Shown here one piece after another: positions 1-12,233 of a DNA stretch of 64,000 nt. The stretch comes from Bostrychus sinensis. Lineage: Eukaryota > Chordata > Actinopteri > Gobiiformes > Eleotridae. The notes under the pieces are model-generated. The model was not told where the DNA came from, did no database searches, and saw only the letters and a program-made list of their open reading frames with translations. Where the stretch lies: contig CM036241.1 of the NCBI GenBank assembly GCA_020698575.1, forward strand, positions 30,837,416 through 30,901,415. The letters are read 5' to 3'. Within the stretch, counting starts at the first letter, position 1. Each line of letters opens with the position of its first letter. The position numbers and the translations under genes were made by a program.

Positions 1-1084
1 CCTGATTTTGAGAGAAGTACAATTTAATTTAACAGTATAGCTCTTACCAAACTTCATTAACCCTGATCTTACTAATAAAACCTGAAATACGTTTGACAAA
101 TTTATGAATATAGAGTAAAATAATTTGATCTGACTCAATATGGATATCCACCCTTCTCATAAGCACAGTAACACACACTTACACTGTAGGCTATATCTCA
201 TTTTAACCTGGTAATGTGTCAAAAGTCACACATTACTTATCTCTGTGTCCAGTGCCTTTTTTACTACTATTATTTTTGTTGTAAATATATTTTTATATTT
301 TTAAATATATTTAATATGCAGATAAAGACATTTTCTAACAACTTAGTAGCAGGTCAGTCGTTCTTTACCCCATGTGATCTTGAACCTAATAGGGGGAATT
401 GGAACGTCCAATCAGATGAGCTTACCCACAGCCTGCTCTGCTCTGTAAACATGAGATGCAGGCTGTGGACAAGGCGATCAAATCTGTGGATTAATAAAAA
501 GTTTATGCGAAAAAGAGACTGCCTCGTCTCTCACAAAGCCTTTCGCTTCTGCATAAGGCTGATACAAGGCTTGTTCTCTGCTCTGTGTGAGAGAGGAATC
601 CTGAGCTGAGCAGCAGTGGGGCGCCTATCCAGCCCTAAAAACTCCTCTCACTCCACACACAGTCCGGGGGCTCTCATTCTTTCATTTTGTCGAATGTTAA
701 CAGAAAACATGCCCTTTTAACACAGGACATTGTTTACATGTTAAGCTTTTTGAAGTGATGACATACGCCACTCACCACTGTCTGTGTGTTCGACTGAAGA
801 CAGCGGGGCGGACTGCTCTGTGTTCCTCACATCTTTGTCATGATAAAGTTTTAGGAACCTTTCGATATTTGATGTAAAAAGCTAGTAGCCCCCTTCACTT
901 CTCATAGAAGTGCAACAGGACATGCATAATGGTCTTTCTTCAACAGACACCGTACAGAAAGCCTGCCCTGGGGGACAGCAGTCTGCAGTAGGGGCGGGGC
1001 TGAGGGACACTTACAGACTGAGAGCCATCAATGAGAAAACCACAGGCCAAAGACAGCAAAATTAAAGCAGTTTGGGCTTTTTAT
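1..1084. other. Unannotated DNA left of a DNA-transposon end
   Basis: No convincing exon is seen. The stretch from about 380 to 1020 is richer in G+C than its surroundings and includes a GC-box-like motif near 990. It runs directly into the TAGGGATGCA-type transposon end at 1085-1199, so part of it may be the interior of that element, whose other end would be outside the window. Confidence 0.3.
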
Positions 1085-1199
1085 TATCAGTCTTATTATC
1101 GGTTCAATTTTAAATTATCGGAATTAGCTGTATGACATCATAATTGCCAATTTTTGGCCTGATAATTATCGGGTCCGATATTATCGTGCATCCCTACTA
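1085..1199 (-). mobile_element. DNA-transposon terminal fragment, TAGGGATGCA type
   Basis: On the minus strand the fragment begins TAGTAGGGATGCACGATAAT and continues with repeated ATCGG/CCGAT words. The same terminal sequence recurs at 7238-7327, including the shared internal words TGTATGACATCA and AATTGCCA, so this is an interspersed family. The TAGGGATGCACGAT style of end is common among fish hAT-type elements. The opposite end is not found here. Superfamily assignment is inference. Confidence 0.6.
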
Positions 1200-1215
1200 A
1201 GAACAAAGAAATAAG

Positions 1216-1674
1216 CAGAGGTGGGTAGAGTTGTACAGTCTTGTTACTTCAAAATAATAATACAACTAACCCTAACCCTAACCCAATAGAAGTAAAAAAG
1301 TATTTAGTAACAAAAGTACTGAGTAACTGTTCAGATTTCTGTTTGCCAGACAGAGAAAATATAAAAAAATGTGCAAAAAAAAAAAAAAAAAAGAATAAAA
1401 GACAAAAAAATTGTCAAAATAAATGACATCTTTAAAAAATTACATTAGCGCATAAAAAAGTCCAAATCTCCTCACTCATTGAACATAAAGCTTTTGAAAC
1501 AAACCACAATACAGAGGTAATACAGAGGTAATGTATAGTCATGGATAGAGTAGCCAAAATTGTATTGTTACTTCAAAATAATATTACTTAGTAGAAGTAA
1601 AAGTATGTGGCTTAAAAGTACTTTATTCAAAAAGTTGTAAATGTAACAAAGTAACTCATTACTAACCACCTCTG
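1216..1674. mobile_element. Tol2-like non-autonomous hAT element
   Basis: The 459 bp element is bounded by CAGAGGTGGG at the left and its inverse CCACCTCTG at the right. The interior is rich in AAGTA/TACTT words (GTAACAAAGTAACT near the right end), as in Tol2-family ends, which begin CAGAGGTG followed by AAGTACTT words. There is no transposase frame. A second, better preserved relative lies at 49338-49929. No clear 8 bp target duplication is seen. It carries three telomere-like units at about 1269-1286 and a poly-A tract near 1376-1392. Confidence 0.65.
1269..1286. repeat. Short interstitial telomere-like repeat
   Basis: Three CCCTAA units in a row sit inside the Tol2-like element. This is the vertebrate telomere hexamer, but the copy number is low enough for chance or local slippage. 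Confidence 0.55.
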
Positions 1675-1682
1675 AAGATAAT

Positions 1683-2531
1683 CTACCAAACACACACTGA
1701 ATTATTTTTTGTGTTAAGTTTGTATATAAAAGAAAATAAAAAAGACATTTATAATGGAATAAATAAAGTATGTATTGTTATAAATGGGAGATAAACCAAA
1801 ATGTCAATTGTAAAACCACTTTTTCACTAAAATGAACAAATCAAATATCTGAGGCAGTGGGGCTGTATCACTGAGCTCCAGACCATTATACCCCATTTTT
1901 TTCTTGTTATCACTCACAAAGTTAATGCTGTGTGCGTTCATGATTTTTCAACCGTCTCAAGGACAAACTGATATGCCACAAATGTTTATCTGTCGGAAAT
2001 GTACAGCTTCTCTCGAGAGGCGTAAACACTGCTTGGCTCTGTAAATTAGGATCCAGTGTCCAATAGAGAAACACGCTTGAACGTTAACCACAGCTTTAAT
2101 TCACTCCATAATATCTCCTCAAACCAGCAGGATTGAGGTCATTCATCAGTATTATGAAGGTGAGCGGCTGTACACAGATGTATGCACAGTACATTACGTT
2201 AAATGGCAGTACTTAATCTGTAGACCTCAGCTGAAATGATTGCTACAATTTCCCCCGCTTTTCAGTTCTTGATTACTGCATGTTTTTATTTGCATTTCCA
2301 CATCTATACACCGAGTGGATATTCAGTGCACTAGAAGCTGCTTGATTGGATGGCTGCCATGGCGCTACTTGGTCACTGAAAAGATTATTTATTTGACTTA
2401 ACACTGGTTTAAAAATCTGTTATAGCTGTATGTTTCAAAGAGGAGCAATGGGTGTGGGGTCTAAGGCTGCACAATTTATTAAAAATCTATAGTAATTATT
2501 GCTATATAAATATTGGTATAACTTGCCTAGA
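1683..2531. other. Unannotated intervening DNA
   Basis: AT-rich sequence with no exon-like frame. A slightly GC-richer block at 1960-2250 has no recognised motif. Confidence 0.3.
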
Positions 2532-2734
2532 CATTAGACCAGGGGTGTCCAATCTATGGTACAGGGGCTAAATGCAGCCCACAAACCATTTTGTATTGGC
2601 CTTTGGGCTTTATTTTGAACAGGCCCAAATTGCCACAGTTAATACTTTTTACCAGAAGGTTTAAAGCACATGTAAAAATAATTATTATTTGTGACAGGAC
2701 CTGGCATTAAGGAGGAAAATAGAAATTAGTGGTA

Positions 2735-2850
2735 GGGGAAGCCAATATGTTAAGCCATACTATGTACCAGATCCAAGACCAGATAAATGTGCAGTTGTGG
2801 AAGGGCATCCAGAGTAGAACCTGACCTGATATCATGAATTTTTGAATGTC
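2735..2850 (+). repeat. Diverged SINE copy (AGCCAGTGTA family)
   Basis: The word order AGCCA, GTACCAG, CCAAGACCAG, ATAAATGT, AAGGGCATCCAG matches better copies at 26166-26336 and 36281-36445. It is nested in the hAT element. Confidence 0.4.
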
Positions 2851-2918
2851 TCTTGCTTTCTTGACTTGTATGTAGCAGTTGTGACCTGTTGTTTTGATCT
2901 TCTCCATTTTGGGTCATG

Positions 2919-2950
2919 AGATGTTAGTGGACATGTGTCCACTAACATCT
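2919..2950. repeat. Near-perfect 32 bp palindrome at the LTR 5' edge
   Basis: The arms AGATGTTAGTGGAC and GTCCACTAACATCT (14 bp, perfect) are separated by ATGT. It overlaps the proposed start of the solo LTR. Confidence 0.85.
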
Positions 2951-3255
2951 ATGTGTCCCAGGCATGAAAGGTAACCTCTAACCAGCTAATCTTAGTCCAT
3001 CCTTGACCAGTCTATATGTAAACCCAGGGACACTTACTTCTCCTGTATCTTATATAAGCTGTTGTTAAACCACACTCAGGGGGGCAGACTCTCAAACACT
3101 CTGTAGGAGTGAGTGGGGGCAGACTTTCAGACACTCCGGAGGTAGTGAGTAGTAGTGGGATCTCTGTCATCTCTGTCTGCTATGTCTGTATTAAAGCAAC
3201 CTTACTGACCACAGTTGCACTATGGCCTCGGTGTTTCCTGTTTCTCTGTTTTTCA
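2922..3255 (+). mobile_element. Probable solo LTR of an endogenous retroelement
   Basis: A 334 bp block starts TG and ends CA. It is flanked by 5 bp near-duplications TGAGA (2917-2921) and TGATA (3256-3260). It contains a TATATAA box at 3051-3057 and an ATTAAA polyadenylation-type signal at about 3190, followed by a U5-like tail. That order fits an LTR with promoter and poly-A signal. No gag, pol or env sequence is present, so it would be a solo LTR left by recombination. The class (ERV or Gypsy type) cannot be told. Confidence 0.45.
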
Positions 3256-3524
3256 TGATATCATGACCTAACCTGAAAAAAAGAGAGCAGCTGAGAGGGA
3301 CTTTCTTTTATGGTAAGGTGAAATATGGCACCTCTAGTCAGCGGCCCTCCTCTGCATTTTTTCCAGTATGTGGCTCTTAATGAAAAAGGTTTGGACACCA
3401 CTGAATTAGACCAATGAAATTATTTACATGAAATATGCCCCTACAATTACATCAAGCCTGTATCACTATTGCAAAACAATAATTTTGAATCATCAAGAGA
3501 ACCAATTGTAGGTTCGTCTGTATG

Positions 3525-3665
3525 TCCTCATTATGTTATCTTGGGTTCTCCCTGGGTACGTTGGCCTTCTTCCAACATCCAAGCTATATCTATAAGTGAA
3601 CAGGTACATACTTTTTCCTAGCGTGTCACTACAGCATGAGAATGAATGGTTGTCAGTCAGTGTAG
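3525..3665 (+). repeat. Fragment of a fish SINE/LINE 3' region
   Basis: The words TTCTCCCTGGGTAC, TTCTTCCAACATCCAA, ATAAGTGAACAGG and GAATGAATGGTTGTCAGTC follow the order common in fish tRNA-SINE bodies. Related pieces are at 37730-37880, 42535-42660, 45190-45355 and 54955-55035. Confidence 0.45.
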
Positions 3666-5865
3666 ATCTCTGTAAGCTTGGTGACTTACTAACCATTATC
3701 CAGAGAGACTCCCACCTGAGGGAATGAATAAGAACGCCTACACCATACCATAACCACTGCTAAAAGTTAAGCATTTATGTTAAGGATGGCCACACCAGTC
3801 TAATGCATAGGAAAGTCCTCCTTACTTCTACCTTGATGTCGTGGGAGTTTGGAGTACCACAAGGACACTGTGAGCTGGCACTGGCAGTGGATCAAATCCT
3901 TGGCAGGGCAAGTTGCAGGAGGAAGATAAAAAGCAGTACCTGGTCATCCCAACTGGGTAAAGTAAACTGTAAACTGCAATAGTGCAACCAGCGGTCCAAT
4001 AAATAAATGAGCAAAAGTTAGCCACCACGACTTCTCCGAATAAAATCCCAAACCAGAAAATCGGGAGCTTGACTGTTACATCTGTCATCCATATTGAAAC
4101 ATGGCATGTTCATACTACCTTAAAAACTGTACAGGTTCTCAAAAAAAGGCAGACCTTGTGCAAAACAGATGGTAACTTTTCTCTTTGTGCAGCAATGCAA
4201 TAACAAACTTCGGAAATGTTAGAATAACTGCTGCTGAGAGACACTTTTTCTCAATAATAACACTTAGAGACGTGCATAAAACATCTGACATTGCCTGAAC
4301 ACCACCTGAATCTGTGGTCTGCAGGCTGTGGTTTCCCCTTGGGTTCTCATGAAAAATACTTTACTAAAAAATAAGGAAGACAAAGAGTCTCACTGTCTGG
4401 TTTTGAAACATCCTCCCTATCAACACACTAAGAGACAAACTGAAACTGCCCAAAAAAGTTCACCGTAACCTCAAGTAACATCAGCTACTCTACATTTGTT
4501 GTAGCTTAAAAAGTATAGTTAATCATGAGTTCAAGAAGTCATCAGGAAATTAAGTCCAGCATGAAGTCAATACAAGGTGAGCCATCCATCCCTTTCTGAG
4601 ATCCAACCTTCATTTAAATGTTCCAAAAGGAAATGCTTTGCTTGCACTGAATGGTCTTGTCCATCTGCCAATTGGATCAGTGGCTCTGCACCAAGAGTGA
4701 TACATTAGATACATGAAATGTGATGGCCAGCTCTCCAAACACTGCTCTAATCACCTCATCAAAACACACTGAGTGACCAGGCCAAAGACAACTCTCACTT
4801 TTTCGAAGATTAACTAAAAAATAAAAAATAAAAAAAAATTGTTTCTTAGTTGTATTAAGAAGTTAGTATAAGATAATGCAGAAAAACTGGAGGGTCAAAG
4901 GAGCTTGAGTTAAAACGGCTTTTACCATTCACAGCCTGTTATTATGCCAGTCATGCACACCTCACCATTCAGTCACCGACAAAAGATTTTAATTAGAGCT
5001 ACACAGACGTCTTTTAAAAGGATTCCCATTCACTCATAACTATGCCATTATAAATGTCTCATATCTTCATAAATGCCCTCATAATCCATTACTTGCACAA
5101 TGGCACTTTTCCATAGATAGATTACCAACATCTGCTTATCTCAAAGGAGCACACAGTTTTACAACAAAAAGACGCAAGCTATTAAAACAGGAAAACTGTG
5201 TTCACTAAAGGTTATGACACTATTAGCAAACAACTCTGCCCGTCGCCGGCAAAGCAGTGGACCGAACAGCAGATCAGGCAATGCTATTATTATCAAGCAG
5301 AAATAGAAACACAAAGAGATATTCCGCTGAGAAGAGGGCAAACACACAAGATCATCTACTGCAAACAAGATCAAATCATGCAACAAGTGCCAAAGTCTTA
5401 CAGACGATATCCATTTATTTTAGTAAAGCACAGACACTGAAGCTATTCACAGATGACAATAAACAGAACAATGGTTATGACCAAATATTTAATATATGTA
5501 ATATTTTAGTTATTAATGTCATCTGGTTAAACTCCTTTCATTAACATGGTTATACAAATGTAACCATGCATCAATGTGGTTTAAACAATTTTGTTAATTA
5601 GTCATACCTGTGACATGGTGTTGCTATATAATTTGTTCAGTTATTTTTTTGTGTGCCGTATGTTATATGCCTGCCTCTTGTGCACACATGCTATGCTGCA
5701 AGCTGCTGAGTATACAGTAGTATGCTGAAGTGTTCAGAATGTAGCAGACTAGCTATAGGAGCGGACCTGTTGAGCTACAATGAGCAGCAACATGTGGAGA
5801 AAATGTCTAACTTCCAAATCTGCAACCAGGAGCCTAGCCATTTTTACACAGGGAGCAATATAAAT
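3666..5865. other. Unannotated intergenic or intronic DNA
   Basis: Nothing recognisable beyond short A/T tracts (for example 4815-4845). Short open frames here have no recognisable domain and no splice context. Confidence 0.3.
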
Positions 5866-5869
5866 TCTT

Positions 5870-6025
5870 ACTTTAGTGGCCCACTTGATGAAGCATGCAC
5901 TAAATTTTGGACTGAGCTGGGTATGAATCCCAGCCAAGGTCTCTTTGCTCAGTGTCTCTCTCCCCATTTCCTGCTCATCTTCTACTGTTACTAATAAATA
6001 AAGGCTGATGGAACATAAAAAATAA
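5870..6025 (+). repeat. SINE-like retroposon copy
   Basis: It contains a B-box-like word (GGTATGAATCCCAGCC), the C/T-rich body TCTCTCTCCCCATTTCCTG and a terminal AATAAATAAAGGC. A similar layout with a better tRNA-like head is at 47737-47922. Confidence 0.45.
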
Positions 6026-7237
6026 TTTGGATGACAAGTTTTAAAACTGTCTATCATATTAATTGTTTTGCAAGAACTGTTAGCAACATAACTTGAAAAG
6101 GTTATGGTCAGATGTTGATGACATTTTCAGGAAAGTTTGGTAATGAGCCAAGAAACACATTTGGTTTTGGTGTGGATTCGGATTTTTTCCTATAATTCTT
6201 TACCATTGCAAGATATAGCCAAAAATGCTTCACATGGTAAAACTGTAATTCTCTGGTGAAGGTCTGCATTCTCCAAGTGATTCTAGTAACATTTTGTCAA
6301 ACATCGTACTATCAAGTCAAGCTCCAGATGTTCAATATATAACAACAAAACACTGTTATCCCTAGAGACACAAGTAAACATTAAGGCCAACAGTTGAAGA
6401 CACATAGAGCTCCTCACATCAGAGATAATGCCACTGCCTGCGTGACATTTACCGGTGAGAGGCGTGTGTCTTGATGGGACGCCCCAAACAACAGACACAG
6501 CGGCAACAGTGTCAAACACACAATGGCCCTCTGTCAGTGTGTGTCCATCTGTTCTAATAATGTGTGTATTCACAGGAGCTGTACAGGCCACTCTGTTATG
6601 GGACAGTGTGTACACAGGCCTGTCCCGGTACAAGTACAGAGCAGCGTGACCCGCAACCCCTGACACCACCCCTCCCCATCCCGCAGAGTGGCCCAGACCC
6701 CTTGCTAATGTTTCCAGGGCCTGCTAATTCATTTAATCACCTGCTAATGTCAAAGCGCAGTAGAGCCGATTAGGAGCCCACTGAAACCAGTTGGTGAGTT
6801 GACACGGAGCAGAGCTGCAGCTGTCGAACAAAGATACACACCCATGACATGGGTCACTATTTCTGAAAACATCAGAAAATAGTCCTACTGTAGCCTGACA
6901 GAGCAAACTTCAGTCAGAGGGCTCTTATTTTATATTAAGGTTCATCTGTTATGTCTTGGCCCTTTTTTCCAAAATTGAGATATTAAGGGAGATCTCTCTA
7001 AGATAAAAAAAAATCTACATAAGGCAGACCTGTGGTATTATTATAATTATTATATACTACCATTTTCTGCAGGTTTTCCTCTTGGGGTCTCAGGAAGCCT
7101 ATTACGCTTTAGCCATGATGTGAGGTACGCTGCAGCTGCAAATTGAACATGGGGCTAACCAATGACTCTAACATTTAGACCAATGTAAGAGAGAATCCAG
7201 TGGACATGGGACCATTACATGGAGTTCAGCAGTTAAT
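6026..7237. other. Low-repeat stretch, possible conserved non-coding DNA at 6430-6800
   Basis: From 6430 to 6800 the sequence is GC-richer and complex, with several TAAT-core words around 6715-6760 (GCTAATTCATTTAATC). This resembles vertebrate conserved non-coding elements, but I cannot test conservation. There are no supportable exons. Confidence 0.25.
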
Positions 7238-7327
7238 TTTTTTTCCGATAATTTTTAATTATCGGAATTATCTGTATGACATCACAATTGCCAGTTATCG
7301 GCCCGATATTATCTTGCATCCCTACTA
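7238..7327 (-). mobile_element. Second copy of the TAGGGATGCA-type transposon end
   Basis: It matches 1085-1199 over most of its length, including AATTATCGGAATTA, TGTATGACATCA, GATATTATC and the terminal GCATCCCTACTAA. The element is truncated on its inner side. Confidence 0.6.
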
Positions 7328-10237
7328 AACATGCTACACTTTTAACAGTAACCCAAGCTGTATCGGGATTTAGGAAGAGAACATCCTCTGTTTTTTTTGA
7401 AGCAATGAAGTTTGAAGCAGGACAGCATGAGTTCAAGTGGGCCAGACTGTGCAGCAGGGCATGTGTGCAAATGCCCCAAAACATGTCATCAACAGGTGAC
7501 CTTCAGTTAGGACTTCAGTCTTTGTGTTTACCAGTATCAGTAATACAGACCTCAATAAAAGGCATACTATTTCAGCATTACACACTGAACTGAATCCCTC
7601 CAAGGTTTTTAATCATTGCCTTCAGGGTCGTGACGCATCATAGGAGACATTTCTCTGTTAATTACAAGAAGAAATGGGAAAATTATTACTGGATTACTTT
7701 AAGTAGCACTATTTCAATTGGGAAGTCTAGAGAAGACATTTGTGTAGCAGTTCATTTTTTGTACCACTTCTCAAAGATTTTGATAGGATTATGGCTTGAT
7801 TTTGCAAAGACATTTACAATGACTGAGCTCAACTCAATTTCACATTTAAAATGAGCAATGTATCCACTCAAACCCAAAATCAAATTACTTCTTTGCCTCT
7901 CAGGATGTGACTAGACCAGAAAAACTGTGGCCCATTTTTCTCATTTTACAATTTAACGTTATGAAAGCATTAAGGGCATCATAGAATCTGTCTGAGAGAG
8001 TGTGAAATGCATGTAACCGCGCAGTGTTTGTCACTGCTGGTGAATTGGTTGGCCTCAGCATTGCATTAGTCTGTGAGGAAAATCAATGCTTTAGTCAAGT
8101 CGCTGCATACCAGAAACAGTGCTACATTCACCACATGTTAATAAGTACTTAAAGAATCTGGCTCTTAAACCAGTACCATACAATCCAGCATAGTCCTCGC
8201 TTTCTCTATGCAACATAAGAGCAAGCATAGTGGAAGCATGAGTTAAACACTCATGGCAGACATTTAGGGTGATTATTTCAAGATGCACAAAAGGCTAACG
8301 ACACAGCCTTTTCCACTAAAACAGGCCACTTTTTCCACTAAAACAGGAAGCAGTTGGTTTTGAGTGTTACACAGATATTTGACCTTTGACCTTCGTGACA
8401 GCCATTAGCCGCAGCATGACCGCTGGCAGTGCAGAATGAGGCCGCTAGAGTCAAAGTGACAGAAATCATGTCTGTCACACACACACCATGGGCACATCAA
8501 GGGGGCTTTAGAAGTAACCATTACTGCAGCTGCAAATGAACAATGATAATGACGATTTATTATAGTTATTACATAAGGGCTTCGGTTCAGCTTCAGGGTG
8601 TCATTTTCACCTCTGATATACAGTATTAAATGCTATTCTGTGTTGTATAAAGAGTCAGGTGTATATGATGTTTATAACCAACAATGCTTGCTACAACTGT
8701 GTTTTATTAGAACAATATTTAAGTGCATCTAAAAATGAATATTGCATGCCATTACCTCTTACAACTGAATAGTTTTAGTGTTGTAATAACCCCAATACAT
8801 TGTGGTGCCATAAACTAAGCAGTCCACAATACATTTTCTATGAATGAAGTAGCATTAGCCACAAAAAAATACAATTGTGTATATTGTGTAAGATAGTTTT
8901 GGTAAATGACATCTGAGTGGCTACAATGTTTAATGTTAGTACCTGACTAGAGAACATTAGCAACTGCCTTTGTCGTTATAGAAGCAAATAGTGCTAAAGG
9001 CTACATGCTAAAAGTCACAGAATTCTTGTCATGCTGAATAAGAAGTTACAGAAACGTGTCTATGGCCAGATTTTCTAATGCTAACTACCACTATAACACT
9101 ATAATAAGTTAACTGATCTTGATTGAACTGACATATCCATGTATATTTTACTTTACCCGAGAAGTCAGTTTGTACAACCCTAACAAGTAATTATTCATAT
9201 AAACATGTCTTTGTTTATGTCTTTGTTCTATGACCCTATTAACAGGTTTAGTTTGTTTTGTTATAATATGCATGTAATATATTCAATTATGTAATTTGTG
9301 GAAAGGTCTATACCTATTTGCACAAAACAGGCAGCATATTAGCAGCATATCACACTTAAGCACCTTTCATTATTGTCATCATATGACACCAGCAAAATGT
9401 CCCAAAAACATGGCAAAATGTACATTTTATACACTATATTTTATCACACATTCATCAATCATGCTCTCAACTCTGTTTTGATTCTTGGACACACAAGTTG
9501 AGATTGGTTACATTACACCGTACACTGTGTTCTTTGCTATTAAAAGTTTGTTGCATAAGGTACATAGTTTCTCACTAAATTCTAAGTCACTTTCTGTTTC
9601 CAAAAGCAGTTTCTGTTTTCAATTTTCTGAAGAAAGAGGCTCATTTCTAACAAATAAACGAAGTAGTGTAAAGGAAAAGGCAGCTGATGCTGAGGGTAAA
9701 CAGAAAAACAGCAAACTGCCTTCACAGAGCAAATGACCTACACTGACACATGCATGGTTAAAGACACAGAGCTTCAGAGGAGGATGCCTTTATGTCTGTT
9801 TTAAGTCAAATGAGGCGACAGGTGGCTCCAGAGTGATGCATGGACCCTGAGTGGGCGTGCAGTAAATGCCCCATGGTTTATTGTAAAAGGCTGCGAATTT
9901 GTAAAGAATGCAGAACTTGTGTAGCCATACCAGACAAGACACTACGACAGATCTAACCACAGGAGGACATGCTCTGGTAATCCTCAACAGTGAATCTGTG
10001 AAGCATGATATGCACACAACTTAATAAGGGAAGAGGCCAGCAAACTGCTCATAATAAAGAAGCTGGCTGGGGATACATTTAATTGTGTGGCTCCTTATTT
10101 ATACCTGAGACTGCAAAATTCTGCTAATAATATACTGTATAGTTTAATTGTAGAGCCAGCAATTTGCCTTTTTGTCTTCTACTTGTTCATAAGTGTCAAA
10201 TTTATTTATATGCAGTGCATTAGATTAGAATGAACTT
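7328..10237. other. Unannotated AT-rich DNA
   Basis: No gene is seen. A short tandem duplication of TTTTCCACTAAAACAGG lies at 8309-8325 and 8331-8347 (22 bp spacing). Otherwise it is diffuse unique-looking sequence. Confidence 0.3.
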
Positions 10238-10503
10238 AATAATAATAATAATTATAATACTAATACATCAGTCTTATATAGCATTTTCTAGACTCTAGAA
10301 AATTGCTTTCCGATTGCATTATTCATTCTGATGGAGATGTGGCTGCCATTCTGCACCTACGGCCTCTTTGACCACCCCCAAACAAACAATCACACAGTCA
10401 TTCATACATAGGCAAGGTGGGTGAAAGGTCTTGCCGAAGGACACAGCAATAAGCAATGCTGATAGTTACGAAAGGCTCTACCTACTGAGGTACTGCCACT
10501 CAT
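10238..10503 (-). mobile_element. tRNA-derived SINE with ATT-repeat tail
   Basis: Read on the minus strand it starts with a tRNA-like A box (TACCTCAGTAGGTAGAGC), passes through a variable body with CAAGACCTTTCACCCACC, then TGTGTGATTGTTTG and GGGGGTGGTCAAAGAGG, and ends in an (ATT)n tail next to 10238. Other copies are at 12928-13240, 38133-38345, 41807-42044 and 50024-50186, and a tail fragment is at 12559-12684. Confidence 0.7.
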
Positions 10504-10584
10504 TACATTACGTACAACAGAATGCAGTTTAGTTTAACCAGACATGCAAGCAGCAAGTGCATTAAACAGAGTATGTAAAGATGG

Positions 10585-10722
10585 TCGAATAAATCCAGCC
10601 ACAAGGAGTCACAAGCCAGTGTAGTCTTTGTACCAGTCCCAGGCCAAGATAAATGTAGAAAGTTGTGTGAGAAAAGAGCAAGGAGGAAGATGATTGCTCT
10701 GGTGACTCTAGGAAAAGAGATG
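10585..10722 (+). repeat. SINE copy (AGCCAGTGTA family)
   Basis: It begins CCAGCCACAAGGAGTCACAA, followed by GCCAGTGTAGTCTTTG, CCAGTCCCAGGCCA and GAGGAAGATGATTGCTCTGG. It is one of at least eight copies of a family whose tail (GTGGCGACCCC then AAAGAAAAGAAGA) resembles 3' ends of fish RTE-like retrotransposons. Confidence 0.6.
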
Positions 10723-11647
10723 ATGTTAAGTTGACTTTAGGTGGGTTATATTCTGTCAAAATGTGCAAAGAATGGCTTTATATGCACATTGGTACAATTA
10801 GAGGTTAATCAAAACACGTGTAGCACTAGCCATATATCTGAAAATCTATTAAAATATACAGTACACTGATGGTGTTATAAAAAAAATGAAGATAAATATA
10901 TTTTTTGGTCCATGTATATACACAAAGTTAAATTTCACACTAGAAAGTTGTAGCAACCCAGCACCTTTAAAGCCTACATAATACTTTCCAAGGGAGTGTG
11001 AATGTTTTGAATAAAACTCTCCAAAACACTAGACATAAAGTGCAAGAATATGAAACACCTCATGCGTGTTGACGTTTTCCTCTTTCAGTCTCTGTGGGAT
11101 TGCTCACAGTGTCTCCAGAGATGGGCTGTTTGATACAACCAGAAAACAATGCTGTATTTTTCGCTTTATTCCCGAAGCATGTCTCACTCTCCCATCCAAT
11201 CCTCCCTCGGCGCCCTCCAATAGGACGTTTTTATTCTTACTGGATCACTTGCCCTAGTTGGCGCGAGCTGGTGAGGAGAGAATTTATTTCCTCCGGTGAA
11301 GGCTTGATTTAAAGTACGCAGGTCAAACTGATTCTGGGTCATTGTCTCCCCAGATATATTGAACGAACCAGGGCAGCGCTACAGCACACACCCACACACA
11401 TACACACACACAAGCAAGGTATCGTGGTGGGCAAGATGCCAATGTGTACTTCAGATGTAAAGTAGTAAAAGTATTAAGTAAGACACAATAAGAATGTCAT
11501 CAGCAAAAAGGGTTCCACAACTTCAAACAGTTACTGCATTTCTGTAGTTTTGAATACAAAAGCTGAACTTTATACATATGTCCCATCAGAGACTTAAATA
11601 AAAATGTTTTTTGATCAACAACAAAAAAGTCTGTGATTTCCTTAATT
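10723..11647. other. Unannotated DNA with a GC-richer island at 11090-11345
   Basis: The island at 11090-11345 has several CpGs and reads as complex unique sequence. It has no exon structure I can defend. A short CA-rich tract follows at 11385-11412. Confidence 0.25.
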
Positions 11648-11719
11648 TGGTCCAACTTCAGCCTTGTTTTAGTCTTGGTCTAGCCCTGGTTTAGCTTTGT
11701 TTTATTCCTGGGTTAGACA
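11648..11719. repeat. Degenerate TTTAGTCCTGGT minisatellite, short copy
   Basis: About five imperfect 12-13 bp units based on TTTAGTCCTGGT (TTTTAGTCTTGG, TCTAGCCCTGG, TTTAGCTTTG). A longer array of the same unit is at 46603-46804. Confidence 0.6.
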
Positions 11720-11752
11720 GTAAATACAAGGACATACAATTTCTGCTTTCGT

Positions 11753-12233
11753 TTAATGGTCGTTTTGACACCTTTGCATTAGTATTTCATGTTTTGTAAC
11801 TTGTAAAATGTCTTTTGGTTAGCTGTTACTTTGACTTTGCAGTGTACACTTGTATTAGGTGCCTGTCAACACTTGCTGGCAACGTTGGGGAATGGATAGA
11901 GAATACAGTAAATGAGCTAATTAGCACTCCTACTGTATTTGCAACATGATGCTAACAGATCTGAGCTTTCTGCTTCGTAGTGATAGCAATTTAAACACTG
12001 AAATTATCAGAATGAGCCCAGTGACAGTGTATGGGCTTTAGAAAAATTCAGGAATACTCTACTCTATGTAGAGCCTTGGGACTCATGTGACTCTGCGCAT
12101 TTTCAGTTCTTGAGAAGGTCAGTGCCTCAGAAACCAACAAAATACTACTCCAGGTATGTTTCTGAGGTACAAACAACATTATAACATGGTTAAATGCTCA
12201 AACAAGCATATTTACCATAAGAGCATCATTTAA
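11753..12233 (+). mobile_element. TTAA-flanked MITE, copy A
   Basis: TTAA is found at 11753-11756 and 12230-12233. The interior matches other copies over CACCTTTGCATTAGTATTT, GCTGTTACTTTGACTTTGCA, ATTAGGTGCCTGTC and CTGCTTCGTAGTGATAGCAA. The terminal repeat is partly deleted. A TTAA target is the signature of piggyBac-type transposition. The family carries no coding sequence. Confidence 0.6.

Larger units (their letters stand above)
2540..3403. mobile_element. hAT-type non-autonomous element carrying internal insertions
   Basis: The ends are CAGGGGTGTCCAA (2540) and the inverse of CAGTGGTGTCCAA (ending at 3403). They are flanked by near-identical 8 bp duplications, CATTAGAC at 2532-2539 and AATTAGAC at 3404-3411 (7 of 8 match). 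A CAGNGGTGTCC terminus with an 8 bp duplication is typical of hAT elements. The 864 bp contain a SINE fragment (2735-2850) and a probable solo LTR (2922-3255), so the hAT element itself was shorter. No transposase frame remains. Confidence 0.7.
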
